Counted from the stretch's first letter, positions 1-8,181 are shown. The stretch is 48,472 nt of DNA from Leptospira wolffii serovar Khorat str. Khorat-H2 (GCF_000306115.2 NZ_AKWX02000014.1:25001-73472), one strand, 5' to 3'. Notes: generated by a model from the sequence alone, not told the origin. Numbers and translations are program-made.

Positions 1-513
1 ATCTTTTTCATCCAAATTATAGACGAATGTTCTTTCGACTATTTCAGGTATTTGGACCTTGCCGGGAAATAATCTCGAAAGCAGGTCGCTTACTTCGTTT
101 AGACTGAGGACTCTGTCCTGAAGCCCAAGAGACTTAGCTTTCTTTCTCAGGTTTTGGTCTTCTGTAACGAAATAATCGACTGCGTTATGATAGACGGAGG
201 CAAGCATCTCTATATCAATTTCATCATGCGAATTAGGTCTTGGCTTTCCGATGATCTCAGTCATCTCCGTTGATAAGATTGGTGGTTTATGCAGTTCTTT
301 ATATTTTTGATACGCCTCTAATCGGATTTTGCCTCGTACCTGATCCTTGTCGTTTGATATGTCCCTTTTTCCCGCAGGATGTAGGAAAATTTCAATATTA
401 TTGTTTCTACAGATTGAAGTGAAATCTAATGCTGACTGACGTTTCGGCTCTATATCCTCGCCGTGAACTGGTTCGAGGGGAATCAGTATGTTGGTGTCGA
501 TTAGAATCTTCAT
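1..513 (-). CDS. PIN-domain protein, probably the N-terminal part of a PIN-GNAT protein (cut by window edge)
   Basis: The frame is open from an ATG at 513 to the left edge with no stop, so 171 codons are seen and the C-terminus is missing. The N-terminus MKILIDTNILIPLEP is a PIN-nuclease first strand with the catalytic Asp at residue 6. An HDEID motif mid-domain and a late YFVTEDQNL strand supply the other acidic metal ligands. PIN domains are Mg-dependent ribonucleases, often toxins. The stretch after the PIN domain (a Phe-Pro-Gly linker, then VYNLDEKD) recalls larger proteins in which a GNAT acetyltransferase follows; that continuation is inferred because it lies outside the window. It points the same way as the toxin-antitoxin-like pair upstream, separated by about 230 bp. 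The region is AT-rich compared with the rest of the window. Confidence 0.75.
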   Translation of the reverse strand, partial: MKILIDTNILIPLEPVHGEDIEPKRQSALDFTSICRNNNIEIFLHPAGKRDISNDKDQVRGKIRLEAYQKYKELHKPPILSTEMTEIIGKPRPNSHDEIDIEMLASVYHNAVDYFVTEDQNLRKKAKSLGLQDRVLSLNEVSDLLSRLFPGKVQIPEIVERTFVYNLDEKD

Positions 514-705
514 GGACTCTTTTTCTATAATCGGAACTAACGGATTGATTTTTAGATATTTAATTTGCAATTTTTTGCGCAAGGAATCAAATTCTACTAT
601 TCATATATTCTGTTGTCTCCATCATATTTAACACTCCCATTCTTACCTCTTGAAAGTTTTAAACCATTTCGACTATTTTCATTCCATTCCGGCTTGGTCT
701 CAGAA

Positions 706-730
706 CTCTTTTAGCTCTTCTGTAAAAGAG
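706..730 (-). terminator. Hairpin downstream of the DUF4411 gene
   Basis: CTCTTTTA (706-713) and TAAAAGAG (723-730) form a perfect 8-bp stem around a 9-nt loop, 15 bp past the stop of the minus-strand DUF4411 gene. No clean U-tract follows on the minus strand, so terminator function is only a guess. Otherwise 514-744 shows no gene. Confidence 0.3.
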
Positions 731-744
731 ACAGTTGGAAACCT

Positions 745-1218
745 TTAAAACTTCCAGCCTTCCATTTCGATCAGCTTGCCAAAAGAAAGGCACTTGACTT
801 TGTAATCTCTAGCAACATCTGGAATTTTTAATTTTTTCTTGGAGTCGACAGCCGATTTTTCCTCAGTTACAATAATTGTATCAGTATATTTCGCTAATGC
901 GATAACGTAGGGATCGGCTTGGATCTCTGCAATGTTTAGATCGATGATTTTAGGATGGGACTTCATGATCTCCGAAAGAATTTCTTGGGGTTTTTCTTCC
1001 AATTCTATAAAGGCAGGTTTGTGGAGTTTGGCCCATTTGAGTAGATCGTCGGACCCTCTTTCTAATTCGTCTAATACTTCTCTCGGTGAGATAATGATTC
1101 CTTGATTCAGGGCTTCGCCGACTTTCTTCCAAAGACTTTCAAAAATTGTGGGCGAGTAATGATGGCACCACGCAGTAATATACGAACTCGTATCCATACA
1201 ATACTTTTGGGTTGGCAT
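745..1218 (-). CDS. DUF4411-family PIN-like protein (putative toxin)
   Basis: This 157-aa protein begins MPTQKYCMDTSSYITAWCHHY, where Asp9-Thr-Ser is the PIN-type first acidic motif. It ends with an ADPYVIALAKY...IIVTEE stretch typical of the second half of a PIN fold. The length and the Tyr-Cys-X-Asp-Thr-Ser opening fit DUF4411. Members of that family are usually encoded beside an XRE/ImmA-IrrE protein, which is exactly the arrangement here: the upstream gene ends 4 bp before this ATG, so the two are almost certainly cotranscribed and probably translationally coupled. Predicted role is RNA cleavage controlled by the partner. No substrate can be named from sequence. Base composition is AT-rich, consistent with acquisition by transfer. 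Confidence 0.8.
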   Translation of the reverse strand: MPTQKYCMDTSSYITAWCHHYSPTIFESLWKKVGEALNQGIIISPREVLDELERGSDDLLKWAKLHKPAFIELEEKPQEILSEIMKSHPKIIDLNIAEIQADPYVIALAKYTDTIIVTEEKSAVDSKKKLKIPDVARDYKVKCLSFGKLIEMEGWKF

Positions 1219-1222
1219 TACT

Positions 1223-2401
1223 TTAAGATCCGAACACTATTCCGGATAGAGAATTTAAATATTGAGTACGTATATTGAGAAATTGACCTGCTTGGAGGGG
1301 ATTTAAAAGATTATTGTTATAAGCAGATAAAACTATAGAAGAGTATTTTCGACCATTGCGATTTAAATTGGTATATAAATGAGTGTTTACTCCACCCCCA
1401 CCTTTCTTTTCCTTGCGGGCATTTTTGTATTTGATCCAATCTTTTTGAAATTCTCTTCTAAATTTTTTATATTCATTCTCACTAATAAGTCTTAGTTGGA
1501 AAACTCTTCTGGCGATTACCTCTCGACTTACGATGAAATGTTTACTAAGTTCTTCGATTTGCTTTATTTGAATTTTTGTTTTTGGATCATAGTTTTCCTG
1601 AATAAAATTGTAAATTTCCTCACTAGGGCAGAGTAAATTTGCGGAAAATTGATTACACCAGATTTCAATCTTGTCGGTATCATTCTTCGGAGTTTTGTCC
1701 TCAAATTCTAAATCACAAATTCCTCCTTCGCGTAACAAGATATGACCTAATTCATGAAAAAGAGTAAAGATTCTTCCGTGATAAGAATCTTCGGAATTAA
1801 TTGCGATTACAGGAAATGGTAGGGCCGGGATGCTAAACCCACGAAATTGGCTTAGATTAATATTTTCAGTTTGGAAAACTAAGATATCCTTGGACTCAAG
1901 AAGACTTATGCAGTATTTTAGAAATTCTTCCGGCTTCTGATTTTTATACTGATATTCTCTATTAAAATCTAAAAAGCGCAATGTATCTGCTATCGGAGAG
2001 ATTGGATTAGATATATGGGTTGCAGAAGGGTAGGAGGAAAAAGGCTTAACGTCTAATTCTTTTGCCAATTCAGCTGCGGTTTCCCTTCTAGATTCTGCCC
2101 ATCGAAACATAAATAAAGCTTCTGGTAGAAATTGATTATCGGAGCGATTTTTTCTGAAATCTTTCGGCTTATTTTCAGATGGCGGTGGGGTAGCGAGAAA
2201 GAATATTGCAGGGGGTCGTCTTAAGCAATTGGCTAGCTTTCTAACCTGACTCATAGAAGGTAAGGAGCCTCCTTTTTCCCAGTCCAAAAGTTTTTCTGGC
2301 TTGGTATCCACTTTTAAGGCCAAACTTTCAACTGTATGACCAGATTCCTTTCTTGCCCAGGTCAATAGGCTAGGGTTGATTTTAGCTTTTGCTGTAATCA
2401 T
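1223..2401 (-). CDS. XRE-type HTH / ImmA-IrrE metalloprotease (antitoxin-like)
   Basis: The 392-aa protein has an XRE-type helix-turn-helix at residues 8-60 (TWARKESGHTVESLALKV, then an SMSQVRKLANCL recognition region). It then has an ImmA/IrrE (COG2856) domain with the zinc motif FHELGHIL, metal ligands His216 and His220, catalytic Glu217, and a likely third ligand Glu246 in EIWCNQFSANLL. A C-terminal tail resembling a small DNA-binding or dimer segment follows a Gly-rich linker near residue 335. Such proteins act as antitoxin-repressors for the adjacent DUF4411 PIN protein, or cleave repressors in mobile elements. The ATG at 2401 is preceded by GAGGA, and a 22-bp inverted repeat sits just upstream, suggesting autoregulation. 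Confidence 0.88.
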   Translation of the reverse strand: MITAKAKINPSLLTWARKESGHTVESLALKVDTKPEKLLDWEKGGSLPSMSQVRKLANCLRRPPAIFFLATPPPSENKPKDFRKNRSDNQFLPEALFMFRWAESRRETAAELAKELDVKPFSSYPSATHISNPISPIADTLRFLDFNREYQYKNQKPEEFLKYCISLLESKDILVFQTENINLSQFRGFSIPALPFPVIAINSEDSYHGRIFTLFHELGHILLREGGICDLEFEDKTPKNDTDKIEIWCNQFSANLLCPSEEIYNFIQENYDPKTKIQIKQIEELSKHFIVSREVIARRVFQLRLISENEYKKFRREFQKDWIKYKNARKEKKGGGGVNTHLYTNLNRNGRKYSSIVLSAYNNNLLNPLQAGQFLNIRTQYLNSLSGIVFGS

Positions 2402-2413
2402 CTGTCCTCATGC

Positions 2414-2435
2414 ATACTATATAGGTACTAAGTAT
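2414..2435 (-). promoter_or_regulatory. Inverted repeat, candidate autoregulatory operator of the XRE-ImmA gene
   Basis: ATACT (2414-2418) and AGTAT (2431-2435) are inverted arms separated by 12 bp, starting 13 bp upstream of the ATG at 2401. On the minus strand the element overlaps a TATAGT -10-like hexamer. An operator overlapping the promoter is the usual design for XRE antitoxin-repressors. The call rests only on symmetry and position. Confidence 0.35.
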
Positions 2436-2527
2436 ATGAATCAAATGAATTTTAGCGGCTTCTTTCTTCTTATTTATTTAACTTTATCTCCATAAACTTA
2501 AATAATCTCCTTGCTTATTTAACCTTC

Positions 2528-3673
2528 TTGAAGATGCTCCTTCCTATGAAGTTCAAATCCGGTTCTTTTGTGAATACTGAACTAGGATTCCGTGCATTTC
2601 GGCCGGAATTTCTGAATGGGACGTATCGGTTCGACGAAGTAGAACTCCAGACGCTTTTGGAGCAGGCGAACTTAAAGCTGGGTGAGTTGAATGGGTATGC
2701 GGAAATCGTCCCAGATGTCGATCACTTCATTTATCTGCACGTAATCAAAGAGGCGACCGTTTCGAGTAAGATCGAGGGAACTCAAACGAAAATGGAGGAA
2801 GCGCTTTTACACGTCGAAGAGGTGGAACCGGAAAAAAGGGACGATTGGCAGGAAGTGAATAATTATATTTCTGCGATGAATGAGTCTATAGAAGGTTTGT
2901 CGAACCTACCTTTGTCTTCCCGGCTCTTAAAGCAAGCGCATCGAACCTTGTTGACCGAGGTGAGAGGAGAACATAAGCTTCCAGGTGAGTTTCGCTCTAG
3001 CCAAAATTGGATAGGAGGTTCTTCTCCTAAGAACGCCTTGTTTGTTCCTCCGATTTGGCAAGACGTAAATCCTCTTATGGGAGATCTGGAAAACTTTCTT
3101 CATAATGAAAATACGGGATTGCCTCATCTGATTAAAATCGCTCTTGCTCATTATCAGTTTGAAACAATTCATCCGTTCTTGGATGGCAACGGAAGAATCG
3201 GTCGTCTCTTGATTACATTATATTTTATTCATGCCGGAGTTATGAAAAAGCCTCTTCTGTATTTATCCGATTTCTTCGATCGAAATCGGTCCGATTATTA
3301 TGAGTATCTAATGTCGGTCCGTACTCGGCACGATTTGAGGAGCTGGCTCCGTTTTTTTCTTATGGGGACCTTGGAAACGTCTAATAAGGCTATCGCTGGT
3401 TTGAAGAAAATAATAGAACTTAAGAAGGATTGCGAGACGAAACGAATTCCTAAATTGGGTAAGAAGATGAATACTGCTCTCGTTTTGATGCTGCGATTAT
3501 TCAATCAACCTTTGATTCGTCCTGTGGAAGTCGCAGAGATTACCGGGCAATCCTTGGTCTCTACTTATAGTCTCATAGAAGACTTTGTTCGATTGAATAT
3601 TTTAAAAGAAATTACGGGTGGGCAAAGGAATCGTATCTACATTTTTCAGGAATATTTCCGAGTTTTCGAATAG
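2528..3673 (+). CDS. Fic family protein (AMPylase-like, class II)
   Basis: The Fic core motif HPFLDGNGRIGR begins at His215 (counted from the TTG at 2528), with the catalytic His and the Gly-Asn-Gly-Arg phosphate-binding residues intact. An N-terminal inhibitory helix, SSKIEGT around residues 79-85, fits the (S/T)xxxE(G/N) signature, so this is a self-inhibited class II Fic protein. After the Fic domain (to about residue 285) a winged-helix-like segment follows (PVEVAEITGQSLVSTYSLIEDFVRLNIL). Fic enzymes transfer AMP or related groups to protein hydroxyls; the target is unknown. The start is uncertain: TTG at 2528, ATG at 2534 and ATG at 2546 all lack a good ribosome-binding site. It lies beside a toxin-antitoxin-like pair on the opposite strand. 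Confidence 0.88.
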   Translation: MKMLLPMKFKSGSFVNTELGFRAFRPEFLNGTYRFDEVELQTLLEQANLKLGELNGYAEIVPDVDHFIYLHVIKEATVSSKIEGTQTKMEEALLHVEEVEPEKRDDWQEVNNYISAMNESIEGLSNLPLSSRLLKQAHRTLLTEVRGEHKLPGEFRSSQNWIGGSSPKNALFVPPIWQDVNPLMGDLENFLHNENTGLPHLIKIALAHYQFETIHPFLDGNGRIGRLLITLYFIHAGVMKKPLLYLSDFFDRNRSDYYEYLMSVRTRHDLRSWLRFFLMGTLETSNKAIAGLKKIIELKKDCETKRIPKLGKKMNTALVLMLRLFNQPLIRPVEVAEITGQSLVSTYSLIEDFVRLNILKEITGGQRNRIYIFQEYFRVFE

Positions 3674-3844
3674 TCGATCTCTCATGACCGATTGCATTTA
3701 GAAAGGCGCTAATCGGCATATTCTTACGATATATTCATTGCTTATTTCTTATTAATCGCTTGCCATTCCTTCCCTTGGATTAAACTGAAAGGCTTTCTTT
3801 CTCCTGTCTTACGGATCAGGAAAAGAAGGACTGGATGATAATCG

Positions 3845-4612
3845 ATGAAACAAAAACGAAAAGATCTTCTGCAAGCAAAGAGGGCCCATAAGAAATGGCG
3901 TCGGGATCCGGATGCATTTACTATTGGAGAATGGAAATTCTCCACTCCTGATTTTCATAATTTGTCGGAAGTCCAAAACCAAACTCCGAAAGAAGCCCGG
4001 GAGAAAAATTCCGTTTATGAAGAAAGGGAATTTTCCAAGCCGTACATTCCGGGCGATTGGTGGTATGCGACCCGGGAGAATCGTATCGTCTATTTCGTGA
4101 TTTCTACTCCGGAGTTTTATGCCTCCTCCGAAGAGCTTGAAGTTGAAGCGCATTTAGAGAACGAAATCTCGGATAGATTTGGGATTCCTTACCCTTCCAT
4201 TCATTCTCGCCGGATCCATCTTTCGAATCTATGGGAGACTCGGATGGAGATGGGAGTAAACGATCTGGCAATTGAAAGAATCGTAAAACAAAAAATCGGA
4301 ATCAACATGGATGTGCTTTCTGGGGATTTGGATCGCATAAATGGGGAAGGCGATCGACTATCTGATATAAAAATCCGATCCGTCGCCAAAAATGATTTTA
4401 TTATAACCATCCCCAACTCTTGGTTTTTCGAGAAAACATACGGAGAGATTCTACAAATCTGTTTGAAAGCAAGAGCGTCAAGTAGACCTTATGTTTCCAA
4501 ATGGGAGGAGCTGTCCTACCGGATCAGGCGGGATGGAATCTTTGATTGGCCTCGGATCCAAAAAGAATTACAACGCTCCGGTTCTCAGATGAAAGATAAA
4601 AAAGCCCTTTAA
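3845..4612 (+). CDS. Hypothetical protein
   Basis: This 255-aa protein is not recognised. It is highly charged, with a basic start (MKQKRKDLLQAKRAHKKWRR). It is rich in Trp, Tyr, Arg and Glu, has no signal peptide or membrane segment, and looks cytoplasmic. A GDWWYATREN segment near residue 72 and a strand-rich middle are the most distinctive parts. The ATG at 3845 follows a weak GGATGATAATCG leader. The preceding 171 bp hold no gene. It is a single gene facing convergently toward the PLP enzyme, with 42 bp between them. Its function cannot be inferred from context. Confidence 0.6.
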   Translation: MKQKRKDLLQAKRAHKKWRRDPDAFTIGEWKFSTPDFHNLSEVQNQTPKEAREKNSVYEEREFSKPYIPGDWWYATRENRIVYFVISTPEFYASSEELEVEAHLENEISDRFGIPYPSIHSRRIHLSNLWETRMEMGVNDLAIERIVKQKIGINMDVLSGDLDRINGEGDRLSDIKIRSVAKNDFIITIPNSWFFEKTYGEILQICLKARASSRPYVSKWEELSYRIRRDGIFDWPRIQKELQRSGSQMKDKKAL

Positions 4613-4654
4613 CTTGCAAAAAGAGAAAACCCTTTACCTCAATGCCCCCATCCC

Positions 4655-5845
4655 TCACAACAACTCCAATACACTCTCCAGATCTTCCCAGAGATCGTCA
4701 GGATCTTCGAGACCGACCGAGAAACGAAAGATCCCTTCTTCCGCATATTTACGAAATTCCGCCTCTTCAGCCGGACTGAGTCGAAAAGAATCTTTCAGGA
4801 TCTCGTCTGTGGAGAGATAAAAAATCAGACTTCTATGGTGCCCTAAAGAAACCGCGTAGTGGATGTATTTAAGTTTTTCTGAAAATAGTTTTGCGAGCTT
4901 TTTCGGATTTTGTGTTCGGAAGGTTATCATTCCCGAGAAATTTTTCATCTGGGATTTGGCCAGTCCGTGTTGCGGGTGAGAGGGAAGGCCCGGATAAGTG
5001 ACTTGCAGAATTTTAGGATGTTCTTCCAACTTCTTTGCGACCGCGAATGCGTTTTCTTCGTGAGCTTTCATTCGGAGGGGAAGCGTGGCGGCTCCTCTTA
5101 GGATCAGCCATGCGTTAAAAGGACTCAGTACGCCTCCGTTGCGGATGGCATCTATCCTCATTCGGTCGAGTCTTTCTTTTTTTCCGAGGACTGCTCCTCC
5201 GATTGCATCGCCATGGCCTCCTATATATTTAGATAAGGAATGGATTACGTAGTCAGCTCCCAACTCCAACGGTTTTGTAGATATCGGAGTTGCGAATGTG
5301 GAATCTACAACGAGAGGTACCTTTGATGATAGGAGAATCTCCGCTATTTCGGCAAGCGGAGTGAGCCGAAGGATCGGATTACAGGGAGTTTCCGCGTATA
5401 CTAATTTTGTTTTGGGAGTGATCGCTTTCTTCAGATTTTCAGGATCCGAGAGATTGATCCGTAAAACATCTACTCCTAGCTTGGGCAATAGATGATTGCT
5501 TAATTCGGATACCGCGGCGTAAGACACGTCGCTTAGAATGAGTTGGTCTCCCGGCTCCAATAAATGTAGGAACAAATTCGAAGCGGCCGCCATTCCGCTG
5601 GCAAAAGCGATGCAATCCTCCGCATTTTCTAGTGAGGATAACTTCTGCTCCAATTGCCTTACGGTTGGATTTCCCCATCTCGTGTAAAAGTAAGAGGATT
5701 CGTCCATTCCTTCCACCGAGAAGGAGGCATCCGGATCTGTTAGAAAAGAAGTGGACATCACTAAATTGGGAGAACTGGCCTTCGTGATCGGGTCCGGGAT
5801 TTCTCCGCCATGAATTGCTTTAGTTCTAAGTCCCGGTTCTTTCAT
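4655..5845 (-). CDS. PLP-dependent Cys/Met metabolism enzyme (cystathionine gamma-synthase/lyase family)
   Basis: The 396-aa fold-type I PLP enzyme contains the family signatures YTRWGNPT (54-61), ASGMAA (82-87), AETPCNP (151-157), the cofactor-binding Asp181 in VDSTFATP, and the Schiff-base Lys206 in SLSKYIGGHGDAIGG. Length is typical for the trans-sulfuration family (about 380-400 aa). Members catalyse gamma- or beta-replacement or elimination on homoserine esters, cystathionine or methionine. Sequence alone does not separate cystathionine gamma-synthase from cystathionine lyase or methionine gamma-lyase. The ATG at 5845 is well supported by a GGAGGA ribosome-binding site. It is monocistronic in this window, with no sulfur-metabolism neighbour. 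Confidence 0.85.
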   Translation of the reverse strand: MKEPGLRTKAIHGGEIPDPITKASSPNLVMSTSFLTDPDASFSVEGMDESSYFYTRWGNPTVRQLEQKLSSLENAEDCIAFASGMAAASNLFLHLLEPGDQLILSDVSYAAVSELSNHLLPKLGVDVLRINLSDPENLKKAITPKTKLVYAETPCNPILRLTPLAEIAEILLSSKVPLVVDSTFATPISTKPLELGADYVIHSLSKYIGGHGDAIGGAVLGKKERLDRMRIDAIRNGGVLSPFNAWLILRGAATLPLRMKAHEENAFAVAKKLEEHPKILQVTYPGLPSHPQHGLAKSQMKNFSGMITFRTQNPKKLAKLFSEKLKYIHYAVSLGHHRSLIFYLSTDEILKDSFRLSPAEEAEFRKYAEEGIFRFSVGLEDPDDLWEDLESVLELL

Positions 5846-5994
5846 TTGTTTCCTCCGATTCGGATTTTCTCCATCTCTCTATTTGGTATTCTCAGGGTGG
5901 AAGGACAGGAATTTCTCGGGATGTACGGCTTTTTTACCCTATTCTTGGATAAGTTTCTATCCAAATGTCCATCGCTCCATTTTGTCCGCGTTAA

Positions 5995-6087
5995 GGATCC
6001 GAAGGGCTTTAGTCCCGAAGGGATGAGGGCCTCCGCCCGAACCCGTAGGAGCCTGGCCCGGCCGGAAGGCAGGGCAACGCCCTATAA
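5995..6087. repeat. GC-rich palindrome-containing intergenic patch
   Basis: Most of the 274-bp gap 5846-6119 has no gene. This part is strikingly GC-rich, with several short inverted repeats, for example AGGGC-AAC-GCCCT at 6071-6083 followed by an A-rich stretch. It resembles in style the GC-rich islands near 15770 and 20800, so it may be a dispersed intergenic repeat. No alignment could be run. Confidence 0.35.
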
Positions 6088-6109
6088 AAAATACTTGCTT
6101 TCTACTTTA

Positions 6110-6129
6110 ATATAACCATATGGTTATAT
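6110..6129. promoter_or_regulatory. Perfect 20-bp palindrome, candidate ArsR operator
   Basis: ATATAACCATATGGTTATAT is a perfect palindrome covering the first possible start codon of the ArsR gene (ATG at 6120) and its promoter region. A near copy (16 of 20 identical) lies at 8054-8073 upstream of the AHSA1 gene. Two such sites flanking one cluster strongly suggest the operator of the encoded ArsR-type repressor, including autorepression. Confidence 0.7.
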
Positions 6130-6515
6130 ATAATATGGGTTATGCTCTAAAAAAAGAAGATCGCTTGGACGCGACTTTTGCGGCCTTAGCGGATCCTACA
6201 AGACGCGCCATTCTTGCAAGGTTGGCAAATGGGGAGGCTTCCGTTACGGATCTGGCCAAACCATTTAAGATGAGTCAGCCCGCCATCTCCAAACATTTGA
6301 AGGTGTTGGAAAAAGCGGGCCTGATTTCCCAAGGTTCGGAGGCACAGCGCCGCCCTCGTCGTATCGAAGCGACTCCTTTAGGGGAAGCGAACGAATGGTT
6401 AGAATCTTACCGTAAGCTTTGGGAAGCACGCTTTGAGAAATTGGACGAATTGTTGGAAGTCCTACAGTTGGAAAAAGGTATAAAGAGATCGAGGCTTTCT
6501 AAGAAATCTAAGTGA
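6120..6515 (+). CDS. ArsR-family winged-helix transcriptional repressor
   Basis: This 131-aa protein carries a complete ArsR HTH. LDATFAALADPTRRAILARL (residues 17-36) is the family opening, and MSQPAISKHLKVLEKAGLI is the recognition helix and wing region. A charged C-terminal helix (residues 98-125) probably dimerises. It has no ArsR metal-binding CxC motif, so it belongs to the non-metal branch often found beside SRPBCC/AHSA1 and VOC genes, as here. The start is ambiguous: ATG 6120 lies inside the palindromic operator and ATG 6135 also lacks a ribosome-binding site, so translation may be leaderless or nearly so. It is followed by the membrane-protein gene after 58 bp. Confidence 0.9.
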   Translation: MVIYNMGYALKKEDRLDATFAALADPTRRAILARLANGEASVTDLAKPFKMSQPAISKHLKVLEKAGLISQGSEAQRRPRRIEATPLGEANEWLESYRKLWEARFEKLDELLEVLQLEKGIKRSRLSKKSK

Positions 6516-6573
6516 TTTTCCTTTTCGCGAAGTCGTTTCTAATATTTATGAATTTGAGTTAGAGAGGTCGAGT

Positions 6574-6957
6574 ATGGATAAGAAAATTTGGAAAAGTGTT
6601 TGGGCGGTTTTTGCCGCTCTTTTGGCGATCTTTGTGGTGACTACGATCATAGATATTATTCTTCATGGGATCCGCTTTTTTCCGGGTTGGGACCAGAAAC
6701 TGAACGATCTTCACGCGGCCGTGGCTTCCGTTTACCGCGTCTTAACGGGTATCATGGGCGGTTATATCGCCGCGAGATTAGCTCCGAGTAAGCCGATGAC
6801 TCACGCATTAATCTTGGGTTTTATCGGGGTCGTCATTAGCTCCTTAGGAGCTATTTTTATGGGGGGAATGGGACCTGCTTGGTATTCTATCGGTCTCATA
6901 GTTGTTTCCCTTCCTTGCAGCTGGCTGGGTGCCATGCTTTACGGTACAAAAGTATAA
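6574..6957 (+). CDS. Small four-helix membrane protein
   Basis: This 127-aa protein has four hydrophobic segments (roughly residues 5-28, 49-68, 74-95 and 102-122), with short loops including GGYIAARLAPSKPMTHALIL. It is an inner-membrane protein without a recognised catalytic motif. A GAGAGG ribosome-binding site precedes ATG 6574. It lies between the ArsR repressor and a VOC protein on the same strand, so it is probably part of the ArsR-controlled unit. Similar small membrane proteins accompany ArsR/AHSA1 clusters in other bacteria, but no activity is known to me. Confidence 0.7.
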   Translation: MDKKIWKSVWAVFAALLAIFVVTTIIDIILHGIRFFPGWDQKLNDLHAAVASVYRVLTGIMGGYIAARLAPSKPMTHALILGFIGVVISSLGAIFMGGMGPAWYSIGLIVVSLPCSWLGAMLYGTKV

Positions 6958-6996
6958 TATTATAGAAATGAAATAAATAGAGTTGCGGAGATGAAT

Positions 6997-7470
6997 ATGC
7001 AGAAGATTACACCTTTCCTTTGGTTTGACGGTCGGGCGGAAGAGGCGATGAATTTCTATACGTCCATTTTTAAGAACGCGAAGGTGGGCGATGTGAGTCG
7101 TTATCCGAAAGACTCTCCTTTTCCGGAGGGAACCGTGATGTCCGCGAGTTTTTCTTTGGACGGCATGGATTTTATCGCTCTGAATGCGGGGCCTCAGTTT
7201 AAATTTACGGAGGCTATCTCTTTCTTTGTGAGTTGCGAAACTCAAAGCGAGATCGATCATTTTTGGAGCAAGTTAAGCGAAGGCGGGGAAGAACAACCTT
7301 GCGGTTGGCTCAAGGATAAGTTCGGGATTTCTTGGCAGATCGTTCCTCCGATTTTGGGCAAGCTTTTGTCGGATAAGGATCCCGCAAAATCATCCAGAGT
7401 CATGCAGGCTATGCTTCAAATGAAAAAGATCAATATCCAACTTCTTCAAGAAGCTTACGGCAAGAACTGA
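6997..7470 (+). CDS. VOC-superfamily (PhnB/YjdN-like) protein
   Basis: The protein (157 aa from ATG 6997) opens with ITPFLWFDGRAEEAMNFYTS and contains FPEGTVMSASFSLDGMDFIALN and FGISWQIVPP. This is the pattern of the PhnB-like branch of the vicinal-oxygen-chelate fold, sometimes annotated as 3-demethylubiquinone methyltransferase domain although methyltransferase activity is not implied. ATG 6997 is preferred to ATG 6991 because GGAG ends at 6990, six bases before it. It is the third gene of the ArsR cluster. A detoxification or small-molecule-binding role is inferred from family and context only. Confidence 0.85.
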   Translation: MQKITPFLWFDGRAEEAMNFYTSIFKNAKVGDVSRYPKDSPFPEGTVMSASFSLDGMDFIALNAGPQFKFTEAISFFVSCETQSEIDHFWSKLSEGGEEQPCGWLKDKFGISWQIVPPILGKLLSDKDPAKSSRVMQAMLQMKKINIQLLQEAYGKN

Positions 7471-7521
7471 AATTTTTCGAATTTCCGTCGGTGGGAACGA
7501 TTCGCTGAGAGCTTAAGGACA

Positions 7522-8004
7522 TTAGGCGGATAGCTCTTTTAGCAAACTTGCGAGTCTGTCGTAACTTTGGCCCGCTCCGCCTTCCATCGGAGATTTGATG
7601 ACGATGTCTCTGGCTTCTCGGGATTCATATAAAATGGTTAAATAGAAGGTCGTCTTGCCCGCTTTTTCTATGAATAGATTCGTAAGAATGGACTCTCCCG
7701 GATACCAGGATTCGTCGAAAGCTTCGGTGCACACGATCTTCTCGGGCGTTTGAATCTCCTTATAAACTCCTCCTGCCCCCATGTCCTCTCCAGTCTTTAT
7801 ATGTCTCCAGAGGTATCTGTATTTTCCTCCTACTCTCAGGTCTACTTCGCATTCCGCTAGGCTCCAGCCTTCGGGACCGTACAACCAACGCTTTAAAAGT
7901 TCCGGCTTGGTAAAGCAATCATACACTAGATCCCGAGACGCGTTGAAGACTCGGGTCATTATTATTTCCCGATCTCCCTTGGCTTCTACTTTCAATTCCT
8001 TCAT
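7522..8004 (-). CDS. SRPBCC / AHSA1-domain protein
   Basis: The 160-aa protein shows the AHSA1-like START-fold signature: IIMTRVFNASRDLVYDCFT, then LLKRWLYGPEGWSLAECEVD, GGKYRYLWRH and a late GGAGQSYDRLASLL helix. These domains bind hydrophobic ligands in a deep cavity; the ligand here is unknown. The ATG at 8004 has a GGAAGG ribosome-binding site. The gene converges on the VOC gene, yet carries the same palindrome as the ArsR promoter 50 bp upstream of its start, so it is probably a second target of that repressor. This is the most informative feature of the cluster. Confidence 0.88.
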   Translation of the reverse strand: MKELKVEAKGDREIIMTRVFNASRDLVYDCFTKPELLKRWLYGPEGWSLAECEVDLRVGGKYRYLWRHIKTGEDMGAGGVYKEIQTPEKIVCTEAFDESWYPGESILTNLFIEKAGKTTFYLTILYESREARDIVIKSPMEGGAGQSYDRLASLLKELSA

Positions 8005-8053
8005 CTCCGACCTTCCTTTTTTGAGTTCTCTCAGAGCATATTCTTAGTATTTT

Positions 8054-8073
8054 ATATAACTATTTGGTTATTG
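8054..8073. promoter_or_regulatory. Second copy of the ArsR-type palindrome
   Basis: The 20 bases from 8054 match the perfect palindrome at 6110-6129 at 16 of 20 positions, keeping the ATATAAC and TGGTTAT arms. The site is 50 bp upstream of the AHSA1 start (minus strand) and about 110 bp upstream of the AraC start at 8182 (plus strand). Binding here could control either or both divergent genes. Confidence 0.6.
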
Positions 8074-8181
8074 AATAAGTTTTGCAATCTTTTTTCTCTT
8101 TCCGGAAGGGCGATCAAGAGCGTAAGCATTCTGGATTTCTCTGGACGTATTCTATCTGCCGGAATATTCTCATCTAAGCTC

